A stretch of 6,957 nt of DNA from positions 1 to 6,957 of the forward strand of contig JAHHRR010000067.1 of the NCBI GenBank assembly GCA_020025655.1, written 5' to 3'. This DNA comes from Oscillospiraceae bacterium. GTDB taxonomy: Bacteria; Bacillota; Clostridia; Oscillospirales; Oscillospiraceae. Below the pieces are notes generated by a model. The model was not told where the DNA came from. It worked only from the letters and a program-made list of their open reading frames with translations, and ran no database searches. Of this stretch, positions 1 through 5,311 are shown piece by piece. Every line of letters begins with the position of its first letter. The first letter of the stretch is position 1. A program made the translations under genes and the position numbers.

Positions 1-34
1 AAAAAAGCCTCCGTCCCTCCAAAGGGACGAAAGC
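1..34 (-). terminator. T-box-controlled intrinsic terminator
   Basis: On the minus strand a 12-bp stem, including G-U pairs, forms between plus positions 34-23 and 18-7 around a TTGG loop. It is followed by six T at 6-1, at the window edge. The inner strand CGTCCC is also the expected partner of the T-box GGG, so antiterminator and terminator are mutually exclusive: uncharged tRNA would favour readthrough. Whether the T-run continues past the edge cannot be seen. Confidence 0.88.
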
Positions 35-187
35 ATAGCTTCCGCGGTACCACCCAAATTCGGCTCTCGCCGCACTTAAGGAGCTTAACGCGCTCTGACG
101 CCGGTGATTGGCCGGAGCTCCCGGGCGAACTAAGCATCTGCAGCTCAAAGGGCTCACAGCCGACGACCCTTATTCTCTGAAAGCTGT
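1..187 (-). promoter_or_regulatory. T-box riboswitch leader (tRNA-sensing, transcriptional), probably Phe-specific
   Basis: Read on the minus strand, this leader carries the T-box signature GGGTGGTACCGCG (plus positions 43-55). Stem I can be traced: AGCTTTC (185-179) pairs with GGGAGCT (122-116), an AGAGA motif (178-174) follows the 5' strand, and an AAGGG/CCCTTT hairpin (171-167 with 152-147) forms the upper part. A further hairpin lies at about 71-93. TTC at 129-127 sits just inside the basal helix on the 3' side, where the specifier codon is expected. The core reads UGGU, which would pair with a tRNA ending ACCA. T-boxes bind uncharged tRNA and then let transcription continue into synthetase, biosynthesis or transport genes. 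The regulated gene lies beyond the left edge. The T-box call is secure; phenylalanine specificity is inference, with GUU (Val) as the main alternative reading. Confidence 0.93.
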
Positions 188-193
188 CTCAAT

Positions 194-236
194 ACTATAT
201 TCCCGTTCATAGCGTTTTCAAGTTTAGCACATTATA
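194..236 (-). promoter_or_regulatory. Promoter region of the T-box transcript
   Basis: Two candidates are seen on the minus strand. The better one has TTGAAA (221-216), a 16-base spacer and TATAGT (199-194). It would start RNA near 187, two bases ahead of the first Stem I strand, which suits a T-box leader. A perfect TATAAT (236-231) lies upstream but has no convincing -35 box at the right distance. The choice between them is inference. Confidence 0.55.
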
Positions 237-282
237 ACCAAATTTTCAAGAGAAACTTTGGAATTTGCTACAAAATCAGCAT

Positions 283-311
283 TTGACTAATGGCTTAAAG
301 GTGATTATAAT
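283..311 (+). promoter_or_regulatory. Near-consensus sigma-A promoter for the lipoprotein-alr operon
   Basis: TTGACT (283-288), a 17-base spacer and TATAAT (306-311) make a housekeeping promoter with one mismatch to consensus. Transcription would begin near 318, giving a leader of about 40 bases before the ATG at 357. It faces away from the T-box promoter, so 237-282 is a divergent intergenic region. No obvious operator was seen. Confidence 0.8.
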
Positions 312-356
312 TAAACTCGTTGCATAGACTTTAGCAAACTTAATTTGGAGGGCGCT

Positions 357-911
357 ATGAAAAGACTATGCCTGCCTCTGGTTCTGATTTTCTGTCTGCT
401 GCTTTCATCTTGCGGCGGCAGGGCTCAGGCAGAGCGCTTTGAACAATTTTCTACCGAGCTTGCCGGCAGCACTTCCCTGTCCTTTACCTCTCAGCTGCGC
501 TGTGAGTATGAGGACAGAAGCGTGGATTTCATTCTCAGTTATTCTGAGGGGTCTGAGGGTGCTGAGGTGAAGGTTTTAAAACCGGATTCAATTTCCGGTA
601 TTACGGGACATGTTAAGCCCGGAAACTCTGCACTGGAGTACGGAGAGATTATTATTGATACCGGCGATCTGGACAAGTACGGTCTAAGCCCCATGACGGC
701 TCTCCCCTCTCTCACTCAGGCTCTTAAAAGCGGTCACATTGAGAGCTGGTGGGAGGAGGACAATTCTGTTGTTTATGAGCTGAGCTGTGACGAGCACCTT
801 ACTGTCAGGGTATGGTTCAATTCTCTGAACATGATTCCTCAGAAAGCAGAGCTAATAAGTGAAGGACAGGTTAAAGTTTTTTGTCAAATTGAAAACTGGA
901 CAAAGGAGTAA
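357..911 (+). CDS. LolA-like lipoprotein (YdcC/GerS-type candidate)
   Basis: This 184-residue protein starts with a lipoprotein signal: MKR, a hydrophobic stretch (residues 4-16) and the lipobox LSSC, so Cys19 should be lipidated and the mature protein anchored outside the cell membrane. The ATG at 357 is chosen because GGAGGG (347-352) lies just upstream; a TTG at 345 would overlap this SD and add residues before the signal peptide. The mature part alternates polar and hydrophobic residues as a beta-rich fold would, with a KPDSISGITG segment (75-84) and a C-terminal strand pattern that resemble LolA/LppX-fold lipoproteins. Immediately downstream is alr. The same order is known for B. subtilis ydcC-alrA and C. 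difficile gerS-alr2, where the lipoprotein acts in sporulation or germination; GerS works with the amidase CwlD in spore-cortex modification. The GerS/YdcC link is inferred from synteny and general appearance, not from a decisive motif. Confidence 0.82.
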   Translation: MKRLCLPLVLIFCLLLSSCGGRAQAERFEQFSTELAGSTSLSFTSQLRCEYEDRSVDFILSYSEGSEGAEVKVLKPDSISGITGHVKPGNSALEYGEIIIDTGDLDKYGLSPMTALPSLTQALKSGHIESWWEEDNSVVYELSCDEHLTVRVWFNSLNMIPQKAELISEGQVKVFCQIENWTKE

Positions 912-917
912 AAATAA

Positions 918-2048
918 ATGGACGATCTTCAAAAGAGAACATGGGCTGAAATCAGCCTCAAAAATATAAAAAGCAATTATGATGCCATAAGAGCCACTCT
1001 GCCTCATGGCTGCCGTTTTCTGGGCGTTGTTAAGGCTGATGCCTACGGTCACGGTGCTCTGCCTGTATCCATGATGCTTCAGGAGGCGGGGGCCGACTAT
1101 CTGGCGGTTTCATGTCTTGATGAGGCTATGGAGCTGCGTCAGGGCGGCATTACCATGCCTATTCTGATTTTGGGTCATACCCCTCCCAAATACACCGAAA
1201 CACTGATTGACAACAACATAAGCCAGACCATTTCCTGTCTTGCAAAGGCAGAAGAATATTCTGCGGCTGCATCAAAGCTGGGAAAAGAGCTTAAAATTCA
1301 TATTAAGCTCGATACCGGCATGTCCCGTCTCGGTTTTCTCTGCTCCTGTGATCACTATGAAGAGGGGCTTAAAAATGTAATCTCCGCCTGCCGTCTGCCC
1401 GGTCTTATTCACGAGGGAATTTACACTCACTTCGCTGTTTCAGACGAAGAGGGCGAGGAAAACGAGGAATACACCAGAGAGCAGTTTAAGCTTTTCACAA
1501 GCTTTATTGATGATTTAGGCAAAAAGGGTGATATTCATTTTGAAATACGCCACTGTGCAAACAGCGGTGCAACCTTAAATTATCCGGAAATGGCTCTGGA
1601 TATGGTGCGCCCCGGACTTTTGCTCTACGGCTACGGTGACAGTAAAGGAAAGCTTGGTTTAAAACCCTGTATGCGCCTTGTTACAACCGTCAGCACTATT
1701 AAGATTTATGAACCCGGCACTTCCGTAAGCTACGGCCGCCGCTACGTTACCGACAAAAAGGAGCGCATTGGTGTGCTGGCTATCGGTTATGCAGACGGTC
1801 TGCCCAGAATAAGCTCCAACAAATGCTCTTACGCCGTGTCCGGCGGCTTTGCTCCCCAGAGAGGAAGTATCTGCATGGACATGTGCATGATTGATCTGAG
1901 TGATCTGCCTCAGGTGGATGTGGGAAGTGAAGTGGAAATTTTCGGAGAAAATAACAGTATTTACAACATTTCCGATGCTGCCGGAACTATCCCCTACGAG
2001 CTTTTATGTGCTGTTTCAAAACGTGTCCCCAGAGTATATAAAGACTGA
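918..2048 (+). CDS. alr: Alanine racemase (PLP-dependent)
   Basis: Alr interconverts L- and D-alanine in the cytoplasm, supplying D-Ala for peptidoglycan. The N-terminal TIM-barrel begins with TWAEISLKNIKSNY and contains the PLP-lysine motif VVKADAYGHG with Lys39 as the Schiff-base residue. The C-terminal beta domain has VSYGRRY with Tyr272, the second catalytic base, followed by IGYADGLPR and the SICMDMCMIDL segment. KLDTGMSRLGF is the conserved mid-barrel region. Its 376 residues match the family's usual length, and nothing seems missing. The SD AAAGGAG (902-908) lies inside the end of the lipoprotein gene; the intergenic gap is six bases, so the two genes should be co-transcribed from the promoter at 283-311. 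A terminator follows directly. Whether this is the main cell-wall Alr or a second, germination-linked copy cannot be told from the window. Confidence 0.97.
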   Translation: MDDLQKRTWAEISLKNIKSNYDAIRATLPHGCRFLGVVKADAYGHGALPVSMMLQEAGADYLAVSCLDEAMELRQGGITMPILILGHTPPKYTETLIDNNISQTISCLAKAEEYSAAASKLGKELKIHIKLDTGMSRLGFLCSCDHYEEGLKNVISACRLPGLIHEGIYTHFAVSDEEGEENEEYTREQFKLFTSFIDDLGKKGDIHFEIRHCANSGATLNYPEMALDMVRPGLLLYGYGDSKGKLGLKPCMRLVTTVSTIKIYEPGTSVSYGRRYVTDKKERIGVLAIGYADGLPRISSNKCSYAVSGGFAPQRGSICMDMCMIDLSDLPQVDVGSEVEIFGENNSIYNISDAAGTIPYELLCAVSKRVPRVYKD

Positions 2049-2052
2049 TTTT

Positions 2053-2087
2053 AAAGCTGCTTTGCCAAATGGTAAAGCAGCTTTTTT
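2053..2087 (+). terminator. Intrinsic terminator after alr
   Basis: A 14-bp stem pairs 2053-2066 (AAAGCTGCTTTGCC) with 2071-2084 (GGTAAAGCAGCTTT), with one G-T pair and an AAAT loop. It ends in a run of six T (2082-2087). It closes the lipoprotein-alr operon four bases after the alr stop codon. Confidence 0.92.
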
Positions 2088-2157
2088 GAACGCAGGTTAA
2101 TTTTTTTAATTATCAGTTAACGGATATTCACTATCTTTTTAAAACCTCTCATGTTAA

Positions 2158-2179
2158 TATAATTTCTGCAAGGGCCCTT
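2158..2179 (+). promoter_or_regulatory. Candidate -10 box and palindrome ahead of the XRE regulator
   Basis: A perfect TATAAT (2158-2163) lies about 40 bases before the start codon; the matching -35 position (about 2135-2140, CTTTTT) is poor. Seven bases downstream is the perfect 10-bp palindrome AAGGGCCCTT (2170-2179), at or just after the expected transcription start. A palindrome there could be an operator for autoregulation. That is inference; the palindrome is short and may be chance. Confidence 0.45.
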
Positions 2180-2203
2180 AGATTTTTAAAAAGGTGATTT
2201 AAT

Positions 2204-3238
2204 ATGATGATAGGAGAAGTAATCAGAAAATACCGCAAGAAGAAAGAACTCACTCAGGAAGAAATGGCAAATCTTCTGGGTGTAACGGCTCCGGCTGTTA
2301 ACAAGTGGGAAAATGGCATTTCCATGCCGGATATAAGCCTGCTCTCCCCTATCGCGCGGCTTCTGGATGTGTCTTTAAATGAACTGCTGTCTTTTAAAAG
2401 CGAACTTTCCATTAGGGAAATTCAGGAATTAAGCCTGAAATTAGATCAAATTTCTGAAACTGAGAGCTACGAAGCCGCTTTTACATGGGGCGAAAAGCAG
2501 ATTGAAGATTACCCCAACTGTGAAAAGCTCATATATAACTTTTCAGTAACGCTGGACACAAAGCGCTATATTATGCGAATACCCGACAGCGAAAAATACG
2601 ATTCCCGCATTTTAAACTGGTACGAAAAGCTTTTAAACAGCAGCGACGAAAGTATGAAAATTTCCGCCGCCGATGCCCTTTATAACTACTATCTCAGAAA
2701 CGAGAATTACAAAAAGGCCGCAGAATATCTCAGCTGCTTTTCCATGGAGAGTCTTGAAAGGAAAAGGAAAACGGCTGTAATTTACGAAAAGGCCGGTGAA
2801 ACCGAAAAGGCTTACAAGGAATATGAAGAAATTCTGATTTCGACATATCGGCTCAATACTATGGTTTTCAACAGCTTGTTTTCACTGAAATGCAAAGAAA
2901 ACGATGTGGAAATGGCAGAATACTATACCCAAAAACAAAAGCTCCTTGCGGAGCTGTTTGACAGCGGCGAATACAGCATTATAGCCGCAGATATGGAGTT
3001 AGCGCAGTTTCAGCAGGACAAGGATAAAACCCTTGCCTGTGCCGAGCGTATGCTTCAAAGTTTAAACAGCTTATACAGCTGCTCTTCTTCCCCGCTGTTT
3101 TCACACATAATCACAAAAGTACCTGAACCTGATGCAGCTCAAAAAATGCGGGAAAGCATAATTTACAGCCTAAAATATGATGAATCATTTACTTATATGA
3201 GCTCAGACCCACGGTGGAACGAACTTTTAAGCAAATAA
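2204..3238 (+). CDS. XRE-family helix-turn-helix regulator with TPR-like C-terminal region
   Basis: This 344-residue cytoplasmic protein has an N-terminal lambda-repressor-type HTH domain (about residues 4-62): TQEEMANLLG (17-26) is helix 2 and TAPAVNKWENG (28-38) leads into the recognition helix, followed by the typical P-D-I-S-LL...LDVSLNELL tail. From about residue 85 to the end the protein is helical, with pairs of amphipathic helices like tetratricopeptide repeats, clearest at 155-179, 187-211, 219-250 and 257-289. Similar HTH-TPR proteins in Firmicutes sense peptides or partner proteins, but no ligand can be named here. The ATG at 2204 is supported by AAGGTGAT (2191-2198); an ATG follows directly at 2207 and could also serve. 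The gene is alone, between two terminators, so it likely controls itself or distant genes. It has no gene-specific name that I recognise. Confidence 0.9.
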   Translation: MMIGEVIRKYRKKKELTQEEMANLLGVTAPAVNKWENGISMPDISLLSPIARLLDVSLNELLSFKSELSIREIQELSLKLDQISETESYEAAFTWGEKQIEDYPNCEKLIYNFSVTLDTKRYIMRIPDSEKYDSRILNWYEKLLNSSDESMKISAADALYNYYLRNENYKKAAEYLSCFSMESLERKRKTAVIYEKAGETEKAYKEYEEILISTYRLNTMVFNSLFSLKCKENDVEMAEYYTQKQKLLAELFDSGEYSIIAADMELAQFQQDKDKTLACAERMLQSLNSLYSCSSSPLFSHIITKVPEPDAAQKMRESIIYSLKYDESFTYMSSDPRWNELLSK

Positions 3239-3273
3239 AAAGTCGGCGTGATTTATATCACGCCGGCTTTTTT
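3237..3273. terminator. Bidirectional intrinsic terminator between convergent genes
   Basis: A 12-bp stem pairs 3241-3252 with 3257-3268 (core CGGCGTGAT/ATCACGCCG) around a TTAT loop. It is flanked by a run of A (3237-3241) and a run of T (3268-3273), so it can end transcripts on either strand. It serves the XRE gene (plus) and the CoA-transferase/prdX operon (minus), whose last stop codon is two bases beyond it. Confidence 0.92.
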
Positions 3274-3274
3274 A

Positions 3275-3829
3275 TTATTCAGTTCTCTCCCCAGGCAGGT
3301 CCACATACTGTGGTTCATAGGATAGTGCAGGAAGAATTTTTTCGATTAAATCAGCGGTAGAAATCTTCAATGTTGAAGTATTGAGGCAGGGATGACAGCC
3401 GAAATATTCATCTTTAAGCAAGTCTCTGTCTATAACAAGATGAACTTTCTTTTCTTTGTCGTTCATAAGTCCCAGAACACTTACGGAACCGGGAGTAATG
3501 TCAAGCAGCTCACTCATGTGCTCAGGTGATGCAAAGCTCAGTCTTGCAGTACCTATCTGCTTTGAAAGGAGCTTTGTGAAAAACGGCTTTTCGCCGGGCA
3601 TAAGCAGGAGATAAAACTCCGTCTGCTGGCGATTTGTAAGGAAGAGGTTTTTGCAAATCTTTGCACCCAGAACCTTTTCCACATCCTCGCACAAGGCTAT
3701 GGTATCTGCCGCATCGTGGTCGGCTCTCATATACTTAATGCCAAGCTTATCTAACAGCTCATAGCAACGCATTTCTTTAGCCTCTCTGCCCTGCGCTCCG
3801 CCTTCATGCAAAATACTGTCTATAAACAT
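3275..3829 (-). CDS. prdX: Prolyl-tRNA editing protein, PrdX/ProXp-ala type (Ala-tRNA(Pro) deacylase), YbaK/EbsC fold
   Basis: Proteins of this family are free-standing relatives of the editing domain of prolyl-tRNA synthetase; they hydrolyse alanine wrongly attached to tRNA-Pro in the cytoplasm. The 184 residues show the family pattern: YELLDKLGIKY (23-33), the aspartate/histidine region ADHDAADTI (36-44), GAKICKNLFL (55-64) with Lys60 as the expected catalytic lysine, the LSFASPEHM segment, PGSVSVLGLMND (113-124) and GCHPCLNTSTLK (144-155). About 20 residues precede the usual family start. Met20 is an alternative start, but AAAGGTGA at 3840-3833 supports the Met at 3829. The gene follows the CoA-transferase by three bases and should be translationally coupled to it. 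The name comes from C. sticklandii prdX near proline reductase; no proline-reductase gene is visible here. Confidence 0.9.
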   Translation of the reverse strand: MFIDSILHEGGAQGREAKEMRCYELLDKLGIKYMRADHDAADTIALCEDVEKVLGAKICKNLFLTNRQQTEFYLLLMPGEKPFFTKLLSKQIGTARLSFASPEHMSELLDITPGSVSVLGLMNDKEKKVHLVIDRDLLKDEYFGCHPCLNTSTLKISTADLIEKILPALSYEPQYVDLPGERTE

Positions 3830-3832
3830 ATA

Positions 3833-3840
3833 TCACCTTT
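3833..3840 (-). promoter_or_regulatory. prdX ribosome binding site overlapping the CoA-transferase stop codon
   Basis: On the minus strand AAAGGTGA contains the TGA stop of the CoA-transferase gene (3835-3833), and the prdX ATG follows after three bases. If AAAGG is taken as the SD core, its spacing to the ATG is six bases. A ribosome finishing the upstream gene covers this site, so coupling of translation is likely. Confidence 0.75.
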
Positions 3841-5167
3841 TATTAGACGGCAGCCAAATACGCTGTTCCTCTGCCTTCTTTATAAGCTCCTCCCTGAAAT
3901 CCGGGTGAGCGATAGAAATAAGCTTTTCGGCTCTCTGCCATGAGCTCATACCGGCAAGGTTTACACAGCCGTACTCGGTGACAATATAATAGCTCTGGCT
4001 TCTGGGAGTTGTAATTATATCGCCGTTAAACTGAGGTAGAATTCTGGAATGCTTCTGACCCTTTTTATCGGTAAATGTGGAGCTCATACAGAGGAAGGAT
4101 TTACCGCCCTTTGACATTGAAGCACCGGTTACAAAGTCCAGCTGTCCGCCTGTTCCGCTGATCTGACGCAGTCCGGAGCTTTCGGAAGAAACCTGACCGT
4201 AAAGGTCAACGTTCAAGCAGCCGTTAATAGACACCAGATTATCATTCTGCGCGATAACATTAGGATCATTAACATAGCTCATGGGATAGCCTGCAACAGA
4301 GGGATTATCATCAATCCAGTCGTAAAACTCTCTTGTACCAACAGCAAGGCCAAGTAGTCCTTTACCCTTATGGAAGTTCTTGCGGCGGTTTGTAAGCTTA
4401 CCCGCCTTTGCCATTAACATAAAACCGTCAGAGCAAAGCTCAGTGTGCATACCGAGATCCTTAAGGTCAGAGTCAGCAATCAACGCTCCGAGAGCATTGG
4501 GAGTACCGCCTATGCCAAGCTGAATAGTAGTACCGTCTTCGATATGAGGAAGAATGAACTCTGCAATCTTTATATCCTCTTCACTCGGCGGAAGCATGGG
4601 AGGTGAAAACGGCTCTATATATCCGGCTTCAACTACATAGTCAACCTCGGAAATATGAACAAGTTCACCCTCGCCGCCACGAATTCTGGGCAAAGCTTCA
4701 TTGACCTCAAGAATAACATGGTCGGCTTTTTCTATAATAGCTCTTGCAACACCGGTGGAGCCGGAAAGGTTAAAATAACCGTGCTTATCCATGGGTGTTA
4801 CGCTTATCATTGCTACATTAACAGTAAGGAAATTTTCATAATACCATGGCAGGTTTCTAAACACCATAGGAGTGAAGAAAGCTCTTCCCTGGTCGCACAT
4901 TTTTCGCTCATAGCCGGAGCAGTGCCATGTGTTATATACAAAATGCTCCATTGTGGGGTCACACTCAATCACCTGAATGGGACCTATGGTAAGATTGCCT
5001 CTTACCTTCACATTATGAAGCTCATCTTTTCGCTTTGCAAGTGCCGCATCAAGCTTTGCAGGAAAAGCAACATTGGACGCATAGTCTATCCAGTCGCCGT
5101 CCTTTACTATTTTTACCGCCTCATCCGGAGTGCGGAGTTTTGTTTTGTATTCAGAATAAAAATCCAT
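3833..5167 (-). CDS. Acyl-CoA:acetate CoA-transferase, acetyl-CoA hydrolase/transferase family (butyryl-CoA or 4-hydroxybutyryl-CoA type)
   Basis: The enzyme moves CoA between an acyl-CoA and a carboxylate, typically acetate, in cytoplasmic fermentation. Its 444 residues match the usual length of the But/AbfT group and are shorter than Cat1-type succinyl-CoA transferases. Visible motifs are MDFYSEYKTKLRTPDEAV and VKDGDWIDY near the N-terminus, QLGIGGTPNALG (216-227), HTELCSDG with Glu243 as the expected catalytic glutamate that forms the CoA thioester, ISGTGGQLDFVTGAS (336-350), and VTEYGCVNLAG (396-406). Residues 31-36 and 132-139 (FNLSGSTG) differ from the Roseburia-type butyryl-CoA enzyme as I recall it, so the substrate is left open: butyryl-, 4-hydroxybutyryl- and propionyl-CoA are all possible. 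GGGTGA (5177-5172) is the SD for the ATG at 5167. The gene heads a two-gene operon with prdX and is separated from cstA by two terminators. Confidence 0.93.
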   Translation of the reverse strand: MDFYSEYKTKLRTPDEAVKIVKDGDWIDYASNVAFPAKLDAALAKRKDELHNVKVRGNLTIGPIQVIECDPTMEHFVYNTWHCSGYERKMCDQGRAFFTPMVFRNLPWYYENFLTVNVAMISVTPMDKHGYFNLSGSTGVARAIIEKADHVILEVNEALPRIRGGEGELVHISEVDYVVEAGYIEPFSPPMLPPSEEDIKIAEFILPHIEDGTTIQLGIGGTPNALGALIADSDLKDLGMHTELCSDGFMLMAKAGKLTNRRKNFHKGKGLLGLAVGTREFYDWIDDNPSVAGYPMSYVNDPNVIAQNDNLVSINGCLNVDLYGQVSSESSGLRQISGTGGQLDFVTGASMSKGGKSFLCMSSTFTDKKGQKHSRILPQFNGDIITTPRSQSYYIVTEYGCVNLAGMSSWQRAEKLISIAHPDFREELIKKAEEQRIWLPSNKR

Positions 5168-5183
5168 TTAATCACCCTATAGA

Positions 5184-5192
5184 ATTATAACA
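5184..5192 (-). promoter_or_regulatory. Candidate extended -10 promoter of the CoA-transferase operon
   Basis: On the minus strand TGTTATAAT (5192-5184) is a perfect extended -10 element. No good -35 box is seen where expected, but extended -10 promoters often do without one. The start would fall near 5178, giving a leader of only about ten bases that begins almost at the SD. The two terminators upstream make a local promoter necessary, which supports this site. Confidence 0.5.
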
Positions 5193-5200
5193 TAGGATAT

Positions 5201-5233
5201 AAAAAAATAAAAGCGGCAAAACCTGCCGCTTTT
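5201..5233 (-). terminator. Second (distal) terminator after cstA
   Basis: On the minus strand a 10-bp stem, AAAAGCGGCA/TGCCGCTTTT (5233-5224 with 5218-5209), closes a five-base loop. It is followed by a T-rich run, interrupted once by A, down to 5201. The outer A-T pairs also give it modest potential on the plus strand, where nothing needs ending. Confidence 0.85.
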
Positions 5234-5248
5234 CCTACACACATAAAT

Positions 5249-5276
5249 TAAAAAGGGGCGCATTATCATGCGCCCC
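5249..5276 (-). terminator. First (proximal) terminator after cstA
   Basis: On the minus strand a GC-rich 9-bp stem, GGGGCGCAT/ATGCGCCCC (5276-5268 with 5263-5255), closes a GATA loop and is followed by five T (5254-5250). It lies about 35 bases after the cstA stop codon and should end most cstA transcripts. Confidence 0.9.
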
Positions 5277-5311
5277 CGAAAGTATGTACTTTTATGAAAA
5301 CTCAGGCCGAA

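Noticed and set aside
231..249. TTGAAA and TATAAT close together on the minus strand as one promoter
   Set aside because: They are separated by only seven bases, too short for a sigma-A promoter.
345..356. TTG start at 345 for the lipoprotein, adding four residues
   Set aside because: The TTG overlaps the GGAGGG that serves as SD for the ATG at 357, and the signal peptide reads naturally from MKR.
852..1052. Open frame on the minus strand across the lipoprotein-alr junction
   Set aside because: It lies antisense to two well-supported genes and shows no recognisable domain.
1900..2100. Plus-strand open frame over the 3' end of alr and its terminator
   Set aside because: It is a shifted frame of alr that runs through the terminator hairpin and resembles no family I know.
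4655..5182. 175-residue open frame on the plus strand opposite the CoA-transferase
   Set aside because: The opposite strand holds a full-length enzyme with catalytic motifs. The antisense product has no recognisable domain, and I saw no SD for it.
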